Shown here: positions 53,801-63,836 of the stretch, piece by piece | Layout of the letters: each line of letters begins with the position of its first letter | Numbering within the stretch: the stretch's first letter is position 1 | Assembly (NCBI GenBank): GCA_916048095.2 | Contig: OU696571.1 | Coordinates: forward strand, 8,740,001 to 8,804,000 | DNA length: 64,000 nucleotides | Direction: 5' to 3' | Source: Sacculina carcini | Lineage: Eukaryota > Arthropoda > Thecostraca > Sacculinidae | Made by a program: the position numbers and the translations under genes | Notes under the pieces: model-generated | Told to the model about the DNA's origin: nothing | The model's input: the letters and a program-made list of their open reading frames with translations, nothing else | Database searches by the model: none

Positions 53801-56800
53801 GCTCCATGGCTCCGTCACTTTGTTTATGAATACGTTTGTGCACGTGCCTGTACAAACTGGCAGGCGTGAGGCGAGAGGGACGGCGAGATAAAGTCGGAGA
53901 GAGGCGGTTTATTAAACCAGTTGTCTTGACAATACGGCCACACAACCGCCCGACATTCGCTCATCACCTGCCGAAAAAAATGACAATCAAATCTGTCAAA
54001 TTTGTCCTTACCAACACATTGACAGTTCGCTGGAAATCAATTGGCGAATGAATACATCAACACGCTCTTGCAAAACTGATTGAAAATTACAAAGTGAAAA
54101 CGTTACAGTGATATCCAGCGCATCGCCAATTGAGCTTGACACTCACCTTGCCCACGGTCAGCTCAATGAACTCAGTTTCAATGCGCGCCAGCATCTGCAT
54201 GGATCCGTCAAACACAGTGTATGCTAAGTCACTGAGATGTGGAGATGCATCACTGGACACCTGGTCTTCCTTCAACTTGACGCTACCTCCGATTTCTTGT
54301 TCCCTCTCGTCCAGCACAATATCCAGTACCTCCACGTCATCACTGTGTCACAAGAGCAATATCACTGCTGACATGCAAAAATGCCGTTGAACCATATTCG
54401 TCAATGAGTAACATCTGATACATCATTATATCCACATTACCATTGGTCCCTTGCCAACACACCTGCACCTTGCAACCGACATTTATGCAAAAACACTGCA
54501 ATTGTACAGCCACTGTTAACGCAAAATAGGTCGTTGTTGTACGTACATGACACTCAGCCCTGTTGTGATGTACTTTGCGATTAATTCAAGGTGCTCACGT
54601 GCACCATGGGGAAACAGCGAAAGAGGCAGAATTAAGACACACGGCATGATTCTTATATGTGACTAGCATAAACAAAGATTCCCATAGTGTTACATGTGGC
54701 GAGGCATAGCAACTGAATAACATTGCTACATACGATGTCGATGTGGACACATCAGAGCGTCCAATAAGTTGGCGTCAATGAGGTTGTTTGACTGACCCGC
54801 CTGTGGGTTGCTGACAGTGTTCACTTCGACGCACGCTTAAGCACTGCAGTTGGAGGAAGAGCGGATGTTCGCTCCACTCGAGCAGAGTGTGGCGTACATG
54901 ATGTGCCGTGTTGACCACACCACAACTCACCACACTATGCAACAAGCACGCACGCAACATATTTAACAAGATATCATCAAATACATCCACCATTGATACA
55001 AGTTAACGATAAATTCAGACTATCAACAACAAATTCGTTAAACATGTCCGTGTTAATCAACAAACCCAATAATGATAAACTAATAAGTTGATGAGAACTT
55101 TTCAAAATTTCAATAAACGTTCCGATACGCCTTCTAGTAGATTTTACGGTGACGCAAAATAATTGTGCGGTAATTACGCATATGAACATGCACCTACATT
55201 CATTTACAGGTACCACTCAATTTAAGCTGTGTTGTTAATCAGAACCACGTAAAATAAACAACATTCCTATGATACATTACATAATAAGGATGCAGAATTT
55301 CATCCAAAATGCAATTGTTCATACGAAAATTTGTGATATACATCATTTGTGATGCAAATAATATTACTCATTTACCACTCTAAAAATAGGTTGAACTTGA
55401 GTCAATATAAAAAGAGAAATAATCCAAAAAGAAAATATAATTAACAACACAAGCCGCAGCAATGTCTTGCACCGCAATCAGTCACTAACTTCAATTACAC
55501 TTTTCTACCATTAATTTCGCTTCCTGTGATCATTGAAACACTTTCAACCATCAAAAAATATAGCCACATGAAAAATTGAAACACTGTTAATAAATACAAG
55601 TTGCATTTTAAACCCCTATCAAGCAAAGTCAAAAAATTGTTTAAGTAGTGTAATAATAATAAACACGTGTATCGTGATAATGTATGTTAGCATCATGCCT
55701 TTAACCTTCTCCAATAATTCATACTTCATCTTCATATAATATCCGATAAACTTAAATGTGTTGTCAAAAACGAAACTCAATAGCAAAACACTCGGGACAG
55801 ATTTGTAAAAATGGAAAAGTCACGCAATACTGACCATAGGCAAGTCGCTAAATATAATGACAAATAACAAATGACATGTACGAAAAATAAATGACAAATA
55901 CGAAAAATATATGACAATTGAGTATAGTAGCACCGATGGAGACGAGAGATGCACCTCAGAGGCTGCGCGTGAGAAGTAGCCAACAGCTGACACAGCCTCA
56001 CTCTGAGCTCATCGATTAGTTCAACTTGAAGATAAACAAAGCGTAGTCTGTGTGTCAATTGAGGCAGTTGCGAGAGACGCGCCGTCATAGCACCCAGCAA
56101 ACTGCACACCGCCTCACCAGCCTGCACACACCAGCACACACGTAATTATTGGCATGGCAGCCTCATATGTATGGCACACTCATGTACAAGTATTTATTTG
56201 TCTTGTCCCAGCATTGTCGCAAATATTTGTCTCAGCATTTTCGCAAATATTACCTGAGTGACGAGTGGTGTTGTGGCAGTGGTCTCGTGCGCGGACGAAC
56301 CGCGGTCAGAGGTGGTGTGTGGTTGAGCGGTGACACACGTTCTCCAGGCGTGTTGGTCGCCGGCAAACAACTGGTCCATGCGCAGTCGGGCGAACCTGGC
56401 CTCCACGTGCAGCCAGCGGTCCAGATGAGGACGGCGACACAACACGAGCAACAGAGGAGATGCCACGCGTGACGGCACCGACTCATCGTCTAACATTGAC
56501 AGCATACTGGCGACCCGTCGTTCTGTGCGCAACACCTCGTCGACCGTGTGAGAAAACAGAGCATCGAGATCATCGTTGGAAGACGAGCACACGTCGCCGA
56601 CGTCGTCGTCGCACGCAGTCGCCGGCCGCGTGGCCGACGCATCACATGAATCAGACGATCCTGCACAGCCGCCCAGTTGACTGAGATCATTGTCCAGCTT
56701 GCCCGCGGCCAGTGACAGCAGGGCACCGAAAAACTGCAGACGCACCTGCCACTTGGTCTCATTCCCAGCCACCTGTGTCACTTACACACACCGCGCTAAA

Positions 56801-57900
56801 ATAGGTACACAAACACTTCTTGCAAAAACAAAACCACGTCTGAATTAGCTCCATAAGGAGCCAAAAAAACATTTGAATTTCCAAAAAACAATTTGGCTTT
56901 AGATTTGAATAAAGAAAATGCACGAAATGGATTGGCGAATTTGCATGCGCGTGTGTATGTGCACCTGAGATACGGCAGGTTGAATGCGATTGCTGAGAAA
57001 ACGATCGTGACTGGTAAACCATTGAAGCACTTGACCCAAGTACCACTCTGGTCGGTCCAGACGGTTAGTGACCTTTTCGCCGCAGAAATGGAAGATGAAT
57101 CTGCGCTGGAGAGGTTTGACAAGAACCTGTACGATCAATGTGGCGGTCGGTAGAAGCGGTTGATCACTGGTGTCGCTGCCGGACACACAGCACATTTCTA
57201 GCCGCGTCAACAGCCGCACTAGTTGAGCGAGTCGGTAATCGGAGGTTGGAGACAGTGGCGTTCGCTGTTCACTGCTCAAGCTCGTGCTGAATATGAACGG
57301 ATAATGTAGCTGCTCGGTGAGAATCATTTCCAGCTGGGAGACCAGCGGTTGCTGCAAACGTCGCCGCCACGCTGCCAGCAATTGTCGCCCGTACAAGGCA
57401 AGGTTGACGCACTCAGAACGTGTGATGAGTGTTGAGTGACGACTCCACATTTCCTGGAATGTATCGATCACGCTATGTTGGTCAACATCACGCCCAGTTG
57501 ATGTTAACATCTGCATTTGTTTGCTATCTTCCCGCAGACCTTTCAACTGATGGCCGTAGCAGCGTTGTTTCATGCGCCTCTCTTCGTCAGTTAACACAGA
57601 TTCAGCCTCCGAAGACAGCTCAAAGTGTCTGCGAAGAAATTTACTGCACTGCGGCCTCAACGACTCAAAATTGTACAGGGAGGTGTCAGTTTCGTCACAA
57701 GCTGACTTACAGCGAGTCAGGAGTGAAGCAGTTTGACACTTCAGTACCGACGCATCATGCCCATCATGTGAGTTCAACTGGGCGTCGAGATCGTCTTGAC
57801 GACGCACCACTGTCTTGTGAAGCGCAGACAATTGGGACAATGCAGCTTCGCAATCGTGCGACAAACGCAACTCTTCATTGAGCCAACGAACCGCCATCAT
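47425..57900 (-). CDS. RINT1: RAD50-interactor 1 homologue (RINT1/Tip20), seven exons
   Basis: RINT1 binds ZW10 and NAG in the NRZ (Dsl1-type) complex that tethers Golgi-derived vesicles at the ER; it also binds RAD50. Exons in order: 57900-56965, 56772-56254, 56121-55955, 54934-54797, 54342-54147, 53967-53848, 47871-47425. Phases fit throughout and give 840 codons (human 792). Family blocks seen: PLQRRFIFHFCGEKVTNRLD, RPEWYLGQVLQWF, LFSHTVDEVLRTERRV, HLDRWLHVEARFARLRMDQL, LLEWSEHPLFLQLQ, YTVFDGSMQMLARIE and LLLANSFSAGGAQQVQFDIE. Residues 1-80 are a predicted coiled coil. The start Met pair lies at 57900/57897. The final 6-kb intron appears to be GC-AG and is full of transposons. Confidence 0.94.
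48009..48985 (+). mobile_element. Foldback family, left arm and centre, in RINT1 intron 6
   Basis: It begins TGACTATACCTTTTACAATT as does the element at 14185, followed by only four 21-bp units (48035-48118). About 240 bp without match follow, then the central part (48355-48970) is closely related to 14690-15390 (CACAACTCAACACAATCACA, GCACGTGCATACAACATAC, GATGCCTCAACACTTGCCAT). The inner inverted arm is absent here on the left. The right arm probably lies at 53355-53531. Confidence 0.7.
49140..51590 (-). mobile_element. L2-like LINE copy, 5' truncated
   Basis: It has the 3' hairpin TAGCGCCTGTAAAACACGGG CGCGCA at 49160-49190, a tail of (GTTC)n at 49148-49158, a 3' UTR with (ATAC)n repeats and ORF2 from 49380 to 51581, starting within the endonuclease. 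It lies in sense orientation in RINT1 intron 6. Confidence 0.8.
49380..51581 (-). pseudogene. L2-like ORF2, endonuclease C-term and RT, frameshifted
   Basis: The endonuclease end ISDHSLLLTPI opens the copy. After a linker in two frames, RT shows PILKKPTLDPTVIKNYRPIS, GFRPSYSTQSVVIS, VLLDMSSAFDLVNHS, SLYIYADDIQFYIPL (YADD) and the thumb CLILRSLYPIRPCLDQ. Around 50300-50350 the GVPQG block is lost through a frameshift. The C-terminal part (49820 to about 49380) is degraded. Closely related to 7448-10260. Confidence 0.8.
51930..53200 (-). mobile_element. CR1-like LINE fragment: leader and ORF1 only
   Basis: It keeps the 5' box ACGTCCGCACG (53187-53197), ORF1 and the first codons of ORF2, then stops at about 51930. 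Keeping the 5' end and losing the 3' end is the opposite of ordinary LINE truncation, so a later deletion is likely. Confidence 0.65.
52005..53040 (-). pseudogene. CR1-like ORF1: coiled coil and zinc knuckles, frameshifted
   Basis: Blocks in order: KKACKQCNEKNEEIIQLKKM (coiled coil), MGSPWLNAATKEKNMLVLKS, PKIMLCNVNSEEDGDKII, SKLGDKLRLEWGVYTVLDRF and, in another frame, three knuckles equivalent to those at 20988-22055 (ending NRVQSKTDYG). Frameshifts lie near 52650, 52560 and 52255. The end TATGGATAG overlaps the ORF2 start, as in the intact relative. Confidence 0.8.
53355..53531 (-). mobile_element. Foldback family, right arm
   Basis: ACATACATTGTGGTTCTAGT then inverted 21-bp units (GGGAC or GGCAC/GGAAC variants, about 53388-53500) and AAATTGTAAAATGTATAGAT at the end. 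It matches the right arm at 15507-15735. With 48009-48985 it may represent one element split by the L2 and CR1 pieces between them, though no 9-bp duplication pairs their outer flanks. Confidence 0.6.
53848..53967 (-). CDS. RINT1: RINT1 exon 6, GC donor
   Basis: 40 codons, VMSECRAVVWPYCQDNW to HACQFVQ. Acceptor TTTCGGCAG. The donor is best read as CAG|GCACGT: joining here to exon 7 gives a gap-free 48-residue match in spacing to human RINT1 from the AC of this exon to LLLAN. Confidence 0.75.
54147..54342 (-). CDS. RINT1: RINT1 exon 5
   Basis: 196 bp, DDVEVLDIVLDEREQEIGGS to ELTVGK, containing AYTVFDGSMQML. Acceptor GTGACACAG, donor AAG|GTGAGT. Confidence 0.9.
54797..54934 (-). CDS. RINT1: RINT1 exon 4
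   Basis: 138 bp, SVVSCGVVNTAHHVRHTLLE to CQQPTG, containing EHPLFLQLQ. Acceptor TTGCATAG, donor GG|GTCAGT. The phases of both neighbours fit, which supports the unusual donor. Confidence 0.85.
54935..55954 (-). other. RINT1 intron 3
   Basis: AT-rich intron of 1020 bp without recognisable repeats or ORFs. Unlike the last RINT1 intron it holds no transposon. Confidence 0.7.
55955..56121 (-). CDS. RINT1: RINT1 exon 3
   Basis: 55 codons plus two bases, AGEAVCSLLGAMTARLSQLP to TSHAQPL. Acceptor GTGTGTGCAG, donor AG|GTGCAT, phase 2. Confidence 0.88.
56254..56772 (-). CDS. RINT1: RINT1 exon 2
   Basis: 173 codons, VAGNETKWQVRLQFFGALLS to TTATTPLVTQ. Acceptor GACACAG, donor CAG|GTAATA. It contains an acidic insert (ACDDDVGDVCSSSNDDLD) not present in the human protein. 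Confidence 0.92.
56965..57900 (-). CDS. RINT1: RINT1 exon 1 (coding)
   Basis: 312 codons from MMAVRWLNEELRLSHDCEAA to RIQPAVSQ. The frame is open further upstream to 57975, but without similarity, and the next upstream bases belong to an L2 fragment, so the Met at 57900 is the likely start. Donor CAG|GTGCAC. Confidence 0.9.
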
Positions 57901-57997
57901 TTTAGCTCCGGACGCGGCAACGACGCCACAATCAATACAAAGTCCAGCTGACATTACTATAGATACCCAAGTCAATCACTCTGCTGATAAACAACAG

Positions 57998-58390
57998 CAC
58001 AACAGTGTATTTTGTATAGCGCCCATCACCACAGGCGCGCAGACGAATACCGATGCAGGAGAAACATTAAATATGCATTGACAATGCGAGCACAGGATAA
58101 TACGATAAGAGCTCAAAACAAAAAAAACAAAAAAATAACACGAGTATTAAATCAAGGAGACACAGAGGAGCAGAACAGCATTAGGACACATACAAGGACA
58201 TAGAAGAGTGCAGCGTAGACATCAAAATCAAGGGAATAGAGTATATGTACGCATAATATACGCAGTCACATGCTTCCCGGATAAGTGCAACTATATACGT
58301 GAAGCAAACTCAGCATAATGTCACTCAAACAAATAACTACATAAAACGAACTTAAGAGATCATGTCAAAGGAGTCAATTTGTTGTTGTTG
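57998..58390 (-). mobile_element. L2-like 3' UTR fragment upstream of RINT1
   Basis: It ends with the family hairpin (TATAGCGCCCATCACCACAG GCGCGCA at 58015-58040) and extends to GTCAAAGGAGTCAA, the position of the ORF2 end in the copy at 7448. The rest of ORF2 is replaced by the I-clade element that follows, which seems to have inserted here. Its 3' end is about 100 bp from the RINT1 start codon. Confidence 0.65.
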
Positions 58391-58616
58391 ATTTGGGCTT
58401 GGCGTTTCGGCCAACGTTGACCATTTCACGCCGCTCACAATTTCGTCAAAACTTGTGTGAAAAAAATCAAATATGGAACGGATGTTTCATGGGAAGGACG
58501 AATTGTGACAAGTTTAAAATTATGACCACAATAAATATATATTTTTTTAAATTCATGCGCGTGCATGCGTCTACTGTGCAGTACCCTGGACTAGCACATG
58601 ACCGCGCACTGCGCGG

Positions 58617-58636
58617 CGCGCAGGATATCCTGCGCG
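58617..58636. repeat. 20-bp palindrome in I-clade 3' UTR
   Basis: CGCGCAGGATATCCTGCGCG is its own reverse complement, and GCGCAGGATAT is repeated directly after it. It lies 66 bases past the ORF2 stop and could form a hairpin in the element RNA, a place where RT recognition might occur. Confidence 0.6.
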
Positions 58637-58701
58637 GGGCGCAGGATATTCCCGTCGGTCTTGCGGTGTTGTACGTCGGTAATGTATATTGTCATGTGGC
58701 T

Positions 58702-61700
58702 TTACATACGTTTCTTGAGGCCGGTAATATCCATGAATTCCATGAGTGCACCCATGATTCGTGCATTGCCGCTGTGTAGGAGGGTCTCTGTGTTCGCTAT
58801 GGCATTATTTTCCAGGCATTCACCTATCATATGGCTTCGTGGTCCTGCATACTCTGGGCACTCCATCAGGAAATGGTTCACTGTGATGCGGCAATGACAG
58901 TGGCTGCACCTTGTCGCTGTCTCCCTCTCCAGGAGATGCCGGTGCGTCATCGCCGTGTGGCCAATTCTCAGGCGGGCCAGCATCCGTTCCGCGGATCTCG
59001 ACAAGGAGACCGGGGCCGGCCATGGACCCGGTGCCTGGAATAATGTCGGTAGCATGTATCTGTTGGCAAGTGCCTGCCATGCGGTTTTGAACACATTGCT
59101 GGTACAGCGCTTGATATAGCCTTCCACTGTTCGCCTGTTTTGGTCGAGTAAAACCGTCGTGGTCAGCCTCAATGCCGTTTTAGTGGCTTTGTCGGCCTTT
59201 TCGTTGCCCTGTATTTGTCTATGGCTCGGCACCCATAGGAGTTCACACTCTGAGCTTTCGTCCCGCAATTCTTTGTAAAAACGATGTATGTGAGTTGGAT
59301 AAAACGATGGATAAAAGCGCAGACTTCGAATCAGACACAATTATTGTTCTTTGGTAATTTTCCTGCACGCACATTTGTATGGCTTTGTATATTGCGAATA
59401 TTTCAGTATCGTACACCGACGCCCAGTCCGGCAGTCTGTAGTGGTGCGTGTGACTCACACCCGCCACGTGTGCACCGGCGGAGTAGACTGCACAACCTGC
59501 CCGTCCCTCGCTTCTCGAGCCGTCGGTGTAGATGAACTGGGCATTCAAGTGTTCAGCCTTAAATTTGGCGAACTCTTGCTGGATTTCGGCTTCGGTCACA
59601 TGTGATTTATTATCCAGCAGGAAACTCACTTGATGACGCATCATGAGCCACGGCGGCTCCATCTGAGGTACTTCATATTGAATGCTGGCGCTGATACCAA
59701 GCGCTCGCTGAGCATAGCGTCCTCTGGTACCGATATTTCCGCCCGACTGCCCCTGTAGACTGGTGGGTTGCTGTGCTGATATACTGTGTGCTGGGTGAGT
59801 TGGATTTGACAGCGCTTTGGCGTAATATCTGGTAATAATATCTTGCCGTCGCAATTCCAGATTCTCAACTCCAGTGTATACCTCCAGTAATTTGACGGGA
59901 CTCGTCCTGAAAGCCCCGGTCGCCAGACGCAAGCAATTGTTTTGCACCGTGTCGAGTCGCTGCAACACTCGCGGTGATGCGACCGAGTATACCTGTACAC
60001 CGTACTCCAGGACTGGTCGCACGAGACTCTTGTACAGCCTGATCATGGTGAACGTGTCTGCGCCGCTGTGTTGTGCCTGTATTGTTTTTAAAATATCGGT
60101 TCTCCTTGAAGCCCTATTTATAATGTGTTTTACATGTTGCTCCATGTTGAGCTTGTGGTCGAATATCACTCCCAAGTATTTTGCATCGGTTTTATAGTCG
60201 ATGTTCTCCAGGCAGACGCCTAGCGGCAGTGTTGGCTGCGCACGCCGATGCGCCGAAAACACGACCGCGACCGACTTACTCGCCGAGAACTGCAGACCGT
60301 TGCGTTCTGACCACACAGTCAAACGGTTCAAGCTGAGCTGCAGCAAGCCGTGCGCTCGCCGAGCATCTGCACTCGACGTCCACACTGCGCAATCATCAGC
60401 GTACAGTGAGTATTTGACCCCGTTGGGCACATTAGAAAACACATCATCTATCATAACGTTGAATAAAATGGGCGATAAGCAGCTACCTTGCGGGAGTCCG
60501 ATGTTTGTGTGGTGCTGATGAGAAGTAAAATTGTGCAATTTGATAAAAAACGATCGCTGTCCAATGATAAAATTGGTTAAAAATCGCATAAGATGGCCTC
60601 GGATGCCAATTTTGTGCAGCTTGTTTAAAACGATGTAAGGATGCACGTTGTCGTAAGCCTTCGTTATGTCTAAAAATGCAGCGATTGTGCACATTTTGCG
60701 TCTGAAACCAGCCCGAATGTCGGCCTCCAGACGCACGGCGTGATCAATGGCCGATCGTCCCGGCCTAAACGCGCACTGGTTTCCGTCCAGCAGCTGTGCG
60801 TTTTCGATCACGTGTGAGAGGCGGCGGGCCACCATGCGCTCCATCAGTTTGGACATGCAGCTGGTCAGGGTTATTGGCCGGTATGATGATGGCATATTCC
60901 GAGGTTTGCCAGGTTTCGGCAATGGCACAACAATTCCGTTTTTCCACTGCTGCGGGTATTGCCCAGAGGTCCATATTTGGTTAAAAGTTGATAAAATGTC
61001 GGTAAAAGTGTCCTGTGATAAATGTCTAAAAATGTATAATGAAGGCGATCAGGTCCCATTGAAGTGTTTCCGGCTGAACATATGGCACTGGTCAGCTCAT
61101 CGGCTGTGAATGAACCATTGTACTCAAGGTGCTCTCCTGTGGACTGTCCGTTACACGCCGCAATAAACTCTCTCTGCGCTTCAATTTGGAGCTCGGCAGA
61201 CAGGTGTTGGCCTGAACTGACATCTGCCACGGCAGCCGCCAGTTCATCCACTATCTCATGTGGTTCGGTCACAGTTCTGCCGTTCACCTGGAGCAAGGGC
61301 AGTGCTGCCGGAGTATACTGCCCTCGAAGTGCTCGGATGCCTCTCCATATCTGGCTAACAGGAGTGTCTTTATTTATGGAATTTATGTACCTTTCCCATG
61401 CGGACTTTTTGCATCTTCTTATAGTGCGACGGGCCACAGCACGCAGACGGCACAGCTCCTCTCTGTTCTCGGCTGTGTCTCGTCTCACGAATCTTCGAAG
61501 AGCTCTCTTTCGAAGCGCCACAGCTCGTCGACAGTCATTGGTGAACCATGGAACCGGTGTGTGCTTGCGCGGTTTGCCGGTCAGCGGTATGGCACGTTCT
61601 GCTGCCGCAATAAGTACATCCGTGGTTTCCGTCACTCTGTCTTCTACTGATTGGCACTCGTTTGTGTTCACCTGGCTCAGTGCCATGAATTTCCTCCAGT

Positions 61701-62424
61701 CCGCCTTCTTGAGGTTCCATTTCCTCGTGCAATGTGATACTTGATGGTGCGTTGTTGTATGTATAAAAATCGGGTAATGGTCGGAGTCGTATGTGTCGCC
61801 GTCCACCGTCCAATGCAAAAGCGATGCAATGGACGGAGAGCACACTGACAAGTCTATCGCTGTGTGTGTGTTGTTCGCGATGTGATGATACGTTGGCGAC
61901 CTGTCGTTCAAGATCACCAAATTGTTTCGTGATATGAAATCCTCCATCACGTGACCTCTTGTATCTAGCGCGTTCATCCCCCATAGAGGACTATGCGCGT
62001 TCACGTCTCCAGCAAATAAAATGGGATTGACACATGCAGATAAAAGGCGATCAAGTTTGTACCCGAGTGTGGAATTCGTGCACGGAGGAGGTAGATAAAT
62101 GCTAAAAATATCGATGCAAACACCGTTGAGAGCGACAGTACAGGCTGCCGCTTGCAGGCCGTCGAATTGAGGCAGAGTTAGCCTTTGTTGCGGCAGCTGC
62201 TGACTCACGTACAGCGCCACTCCGCCCTGTCTCCTGCCGGCTCCGTCGTAGTTGCACCTGTACGACGAATAATTGCGCAGTTCAACGTCATATGAGTCGT
62301 TATCGCGCAGCCATGTTTCCTGCACTGCTATCACGAGGGGCTGTTTTGACGTAAAGAAGTTCTTTAGTTCGGCCCATCTCGCTATTAACCCTCTACAGTT
62401 CCATTGTAGAATTGATAAAACCAT
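58702..62424 (-). pseudogene. I-clade ORF2: endonuclease, RT, RNase H, finger; two frameshifts
   Basis: About 1240 codons. The endonuclease is in the first frame: LQWNCRGLIARWAEL, GGVALYVSQQ, FAGDVNAHSPLWG, YDSDHYPIF. A frameshift near 61030 precedes RT: PLPKPGKPRNMPSSYRPITL, AFLDITKAYDNVH, IGLPQGSCLSPILFN, YSLYADDCAVW (YADD). RNase H: AQFIYTDGSRSEGRAG, YDTEIFAIYKAI, IIVSDSKSALLS; a second frameshift near 59305 separates its last part, WVPSHRQIQGNEKADKATK. The C-terminal finger is CSHCHCRITVNHFLMECP. EN, RT and RNase H together define the I clade. All catalytic residues are present. Confidence 0.92.
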
Positions 62425-62459
62425 ACCTCAAGTTTTTTTTAAAAATCTGATAAAAATGT

Positions 62460-63836
62460 TTATGTGTTAGATAAAACAGGGCGCACTGGTGATTCGCGTG
62501 TGTTGCGATCGCCAGTGGCGGCGATATTTTCGCGGCTCGGCGGCCGCTCCCCGCACGGCGACTGTTGTCGTCGCCGCGTCACCGTGGTCCACTCGCCTCT
62601 ACTGGCGGCGGTTCGTGGCCTCGGTGATTTACTGCGCGAGCGACTCCCCGCGCGTCGTGCCGACCAGCAGCGCCGTGTAGGCAGCTTGCGGTTGCTCGAG
62701 TTATACTGGTGGTGATGTGGTGGCGATGCACGGTGATGAGAAGATGAATGTTCTGGAAGACGGCTAGTTTGTGACGATCTCACAATTTTCCTCTGACTTA
62801 CGAAGTCGATTTTGGAAGCACTGGACTCGACCGGGTCAGTCTGAGTGGCAACACAGTGCATCTGTTTGGTTGCTGTCGTAGCTGCATATGATTTTTGATT
62901 GTTGAGTTGTCTCGTGTTGAAGATATTTCTTGCTTCTTTGTAGGATACGTCTCTGGCGACTTTGATGGCACAGATTTCTTTTTCATTCTTCCATTGCTCG
63001 CATTTGTTGCTTGATGCATTGTGGTCATTGTTTCCACAGTTGACGCATTTTTGCGGAGCGGTACAATCGGAGTCACCGTGATCTGGCTGGCCGCATTTGA
63101 CACACGCTGCTTCTTGTCTGCAGTTCTTGGTGCCGTGCCCGAAGCGCTGACACCGAAAGCACCTCAATGGGTTCGGTATGAATGGTCGCACTTCGTATCT
63201 CAGGTAGCCAGCTCTCACGTGAGTTAGAGCCGTCGTCGTTGGGAATGTAAGTACCAGCAGTGCTGTTGGAAGCCGCACACCGTTTCTGACCGACGTCATA
63301 CGTCGGACCTCGGAGACGCCCTCTCCAGCAAATCCTCTTGTCACCTCTTGATCTTCGACGTGTCGTAGTTCTGGGGCATAAATTGTGCCTTTACTCGTGT
63401 TTCTGCTGTTATGCAGCGACACGGAGACTGAGCGTTCACAGAACTTGGTCATCTTCAGCAGAGTTTTCGTTTGTTTCTCGTTGTTTGTTTTGACAATACA
63501 TGAACCGTCTTGTGGTGTTTCAACTTTTATTTTTTCTACTGCCGCACCAAATTTGCCCTTCAACTCAGCATGGATCCAGAACGGACCCAGTCGGCCGAAG
63601 TGGTGGTGGCCCTCGGTAGGCGTGAGTACAACGTATGAACCATTCGGGTCGGTACCTTGCGTTCTCTCAAAGCATTGTGTCTGATCTTTTTCCGTATTCG
63701 TGCCATTTGGTCGGTTGTCCTGTGACGGTGGGCCTGATGTGGTTGATATTGATGATGATGAGATGGAGGTTTTCCTAGGGGAACCCGGGGTCGCAGGTGG
63801 TCTATCTTTTCTGCGTTTTCTTTTCCTCCCCGTCAT
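62460..63836 (-). CDS. I-clade ORF1 protein, intact, 458 codons
   Basis: An uninterrupted frame from MTGRKRKRRKDRPPATPGSP. A basic, Ser-rich N-terminus is followed by a domain (LGPFWIHAELKGKFGAAVEK to LTHVRAGYLRYEVRPFIP) typical of Jockey/I ORF1 (RRM-like), then three zinc knuckles: CFRCQRFGHGTKNC, CVKCGQPDHGDSDC and CVNCGNNDHNASSNKC. The C-terminal third is Ser/Arg rich (RRAGSRSRSKSPRPR). It should bind element RNA and chaperone it. The ORF1 in UFC1 intron 1 (30152-31812) has the same layout. Confidence 0.9.
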   Translation of the reverse strand: MTGRKRKRRKDRPPATPGSPRKTSISSSSISTTSGPPSQDNRPNGTNTEKDQTQCFERTQGTDPNGSYVVLTPTEGHHHFGRLGPFWIHAELKGKFGAAVEKIKVETPQDGSCIVKTNNEKQTKTLLKMTKFCERSVSVSLHNSRNTSKGTIYAPELRHVEDQEVTRGFAGEGVSEVRRMTSVRNGVRLPTALLVLTFPTTTALTHVRAGYLRYEVRPFIPNPLRCFRCQRFGHGTKNCRQEAACVKCGQPDHGDSDCTAPQKCVNCGNNDHNASSNKCEQWKNEKEICAIKVARDVSYKEARNIFNTRQLNNQKSYAATTATKQMHCVATQTDPVESSASKIDFVSQRKIVRSSQTSRLPEHSSSHHRASPPHHHQYNSSNRKLPTRRCWSARRAGSRSRSKSPRPRTAASRGEWTTVTRRRQQSPCGERPPSRENIAATGDRNTRESPVRPVLSNT

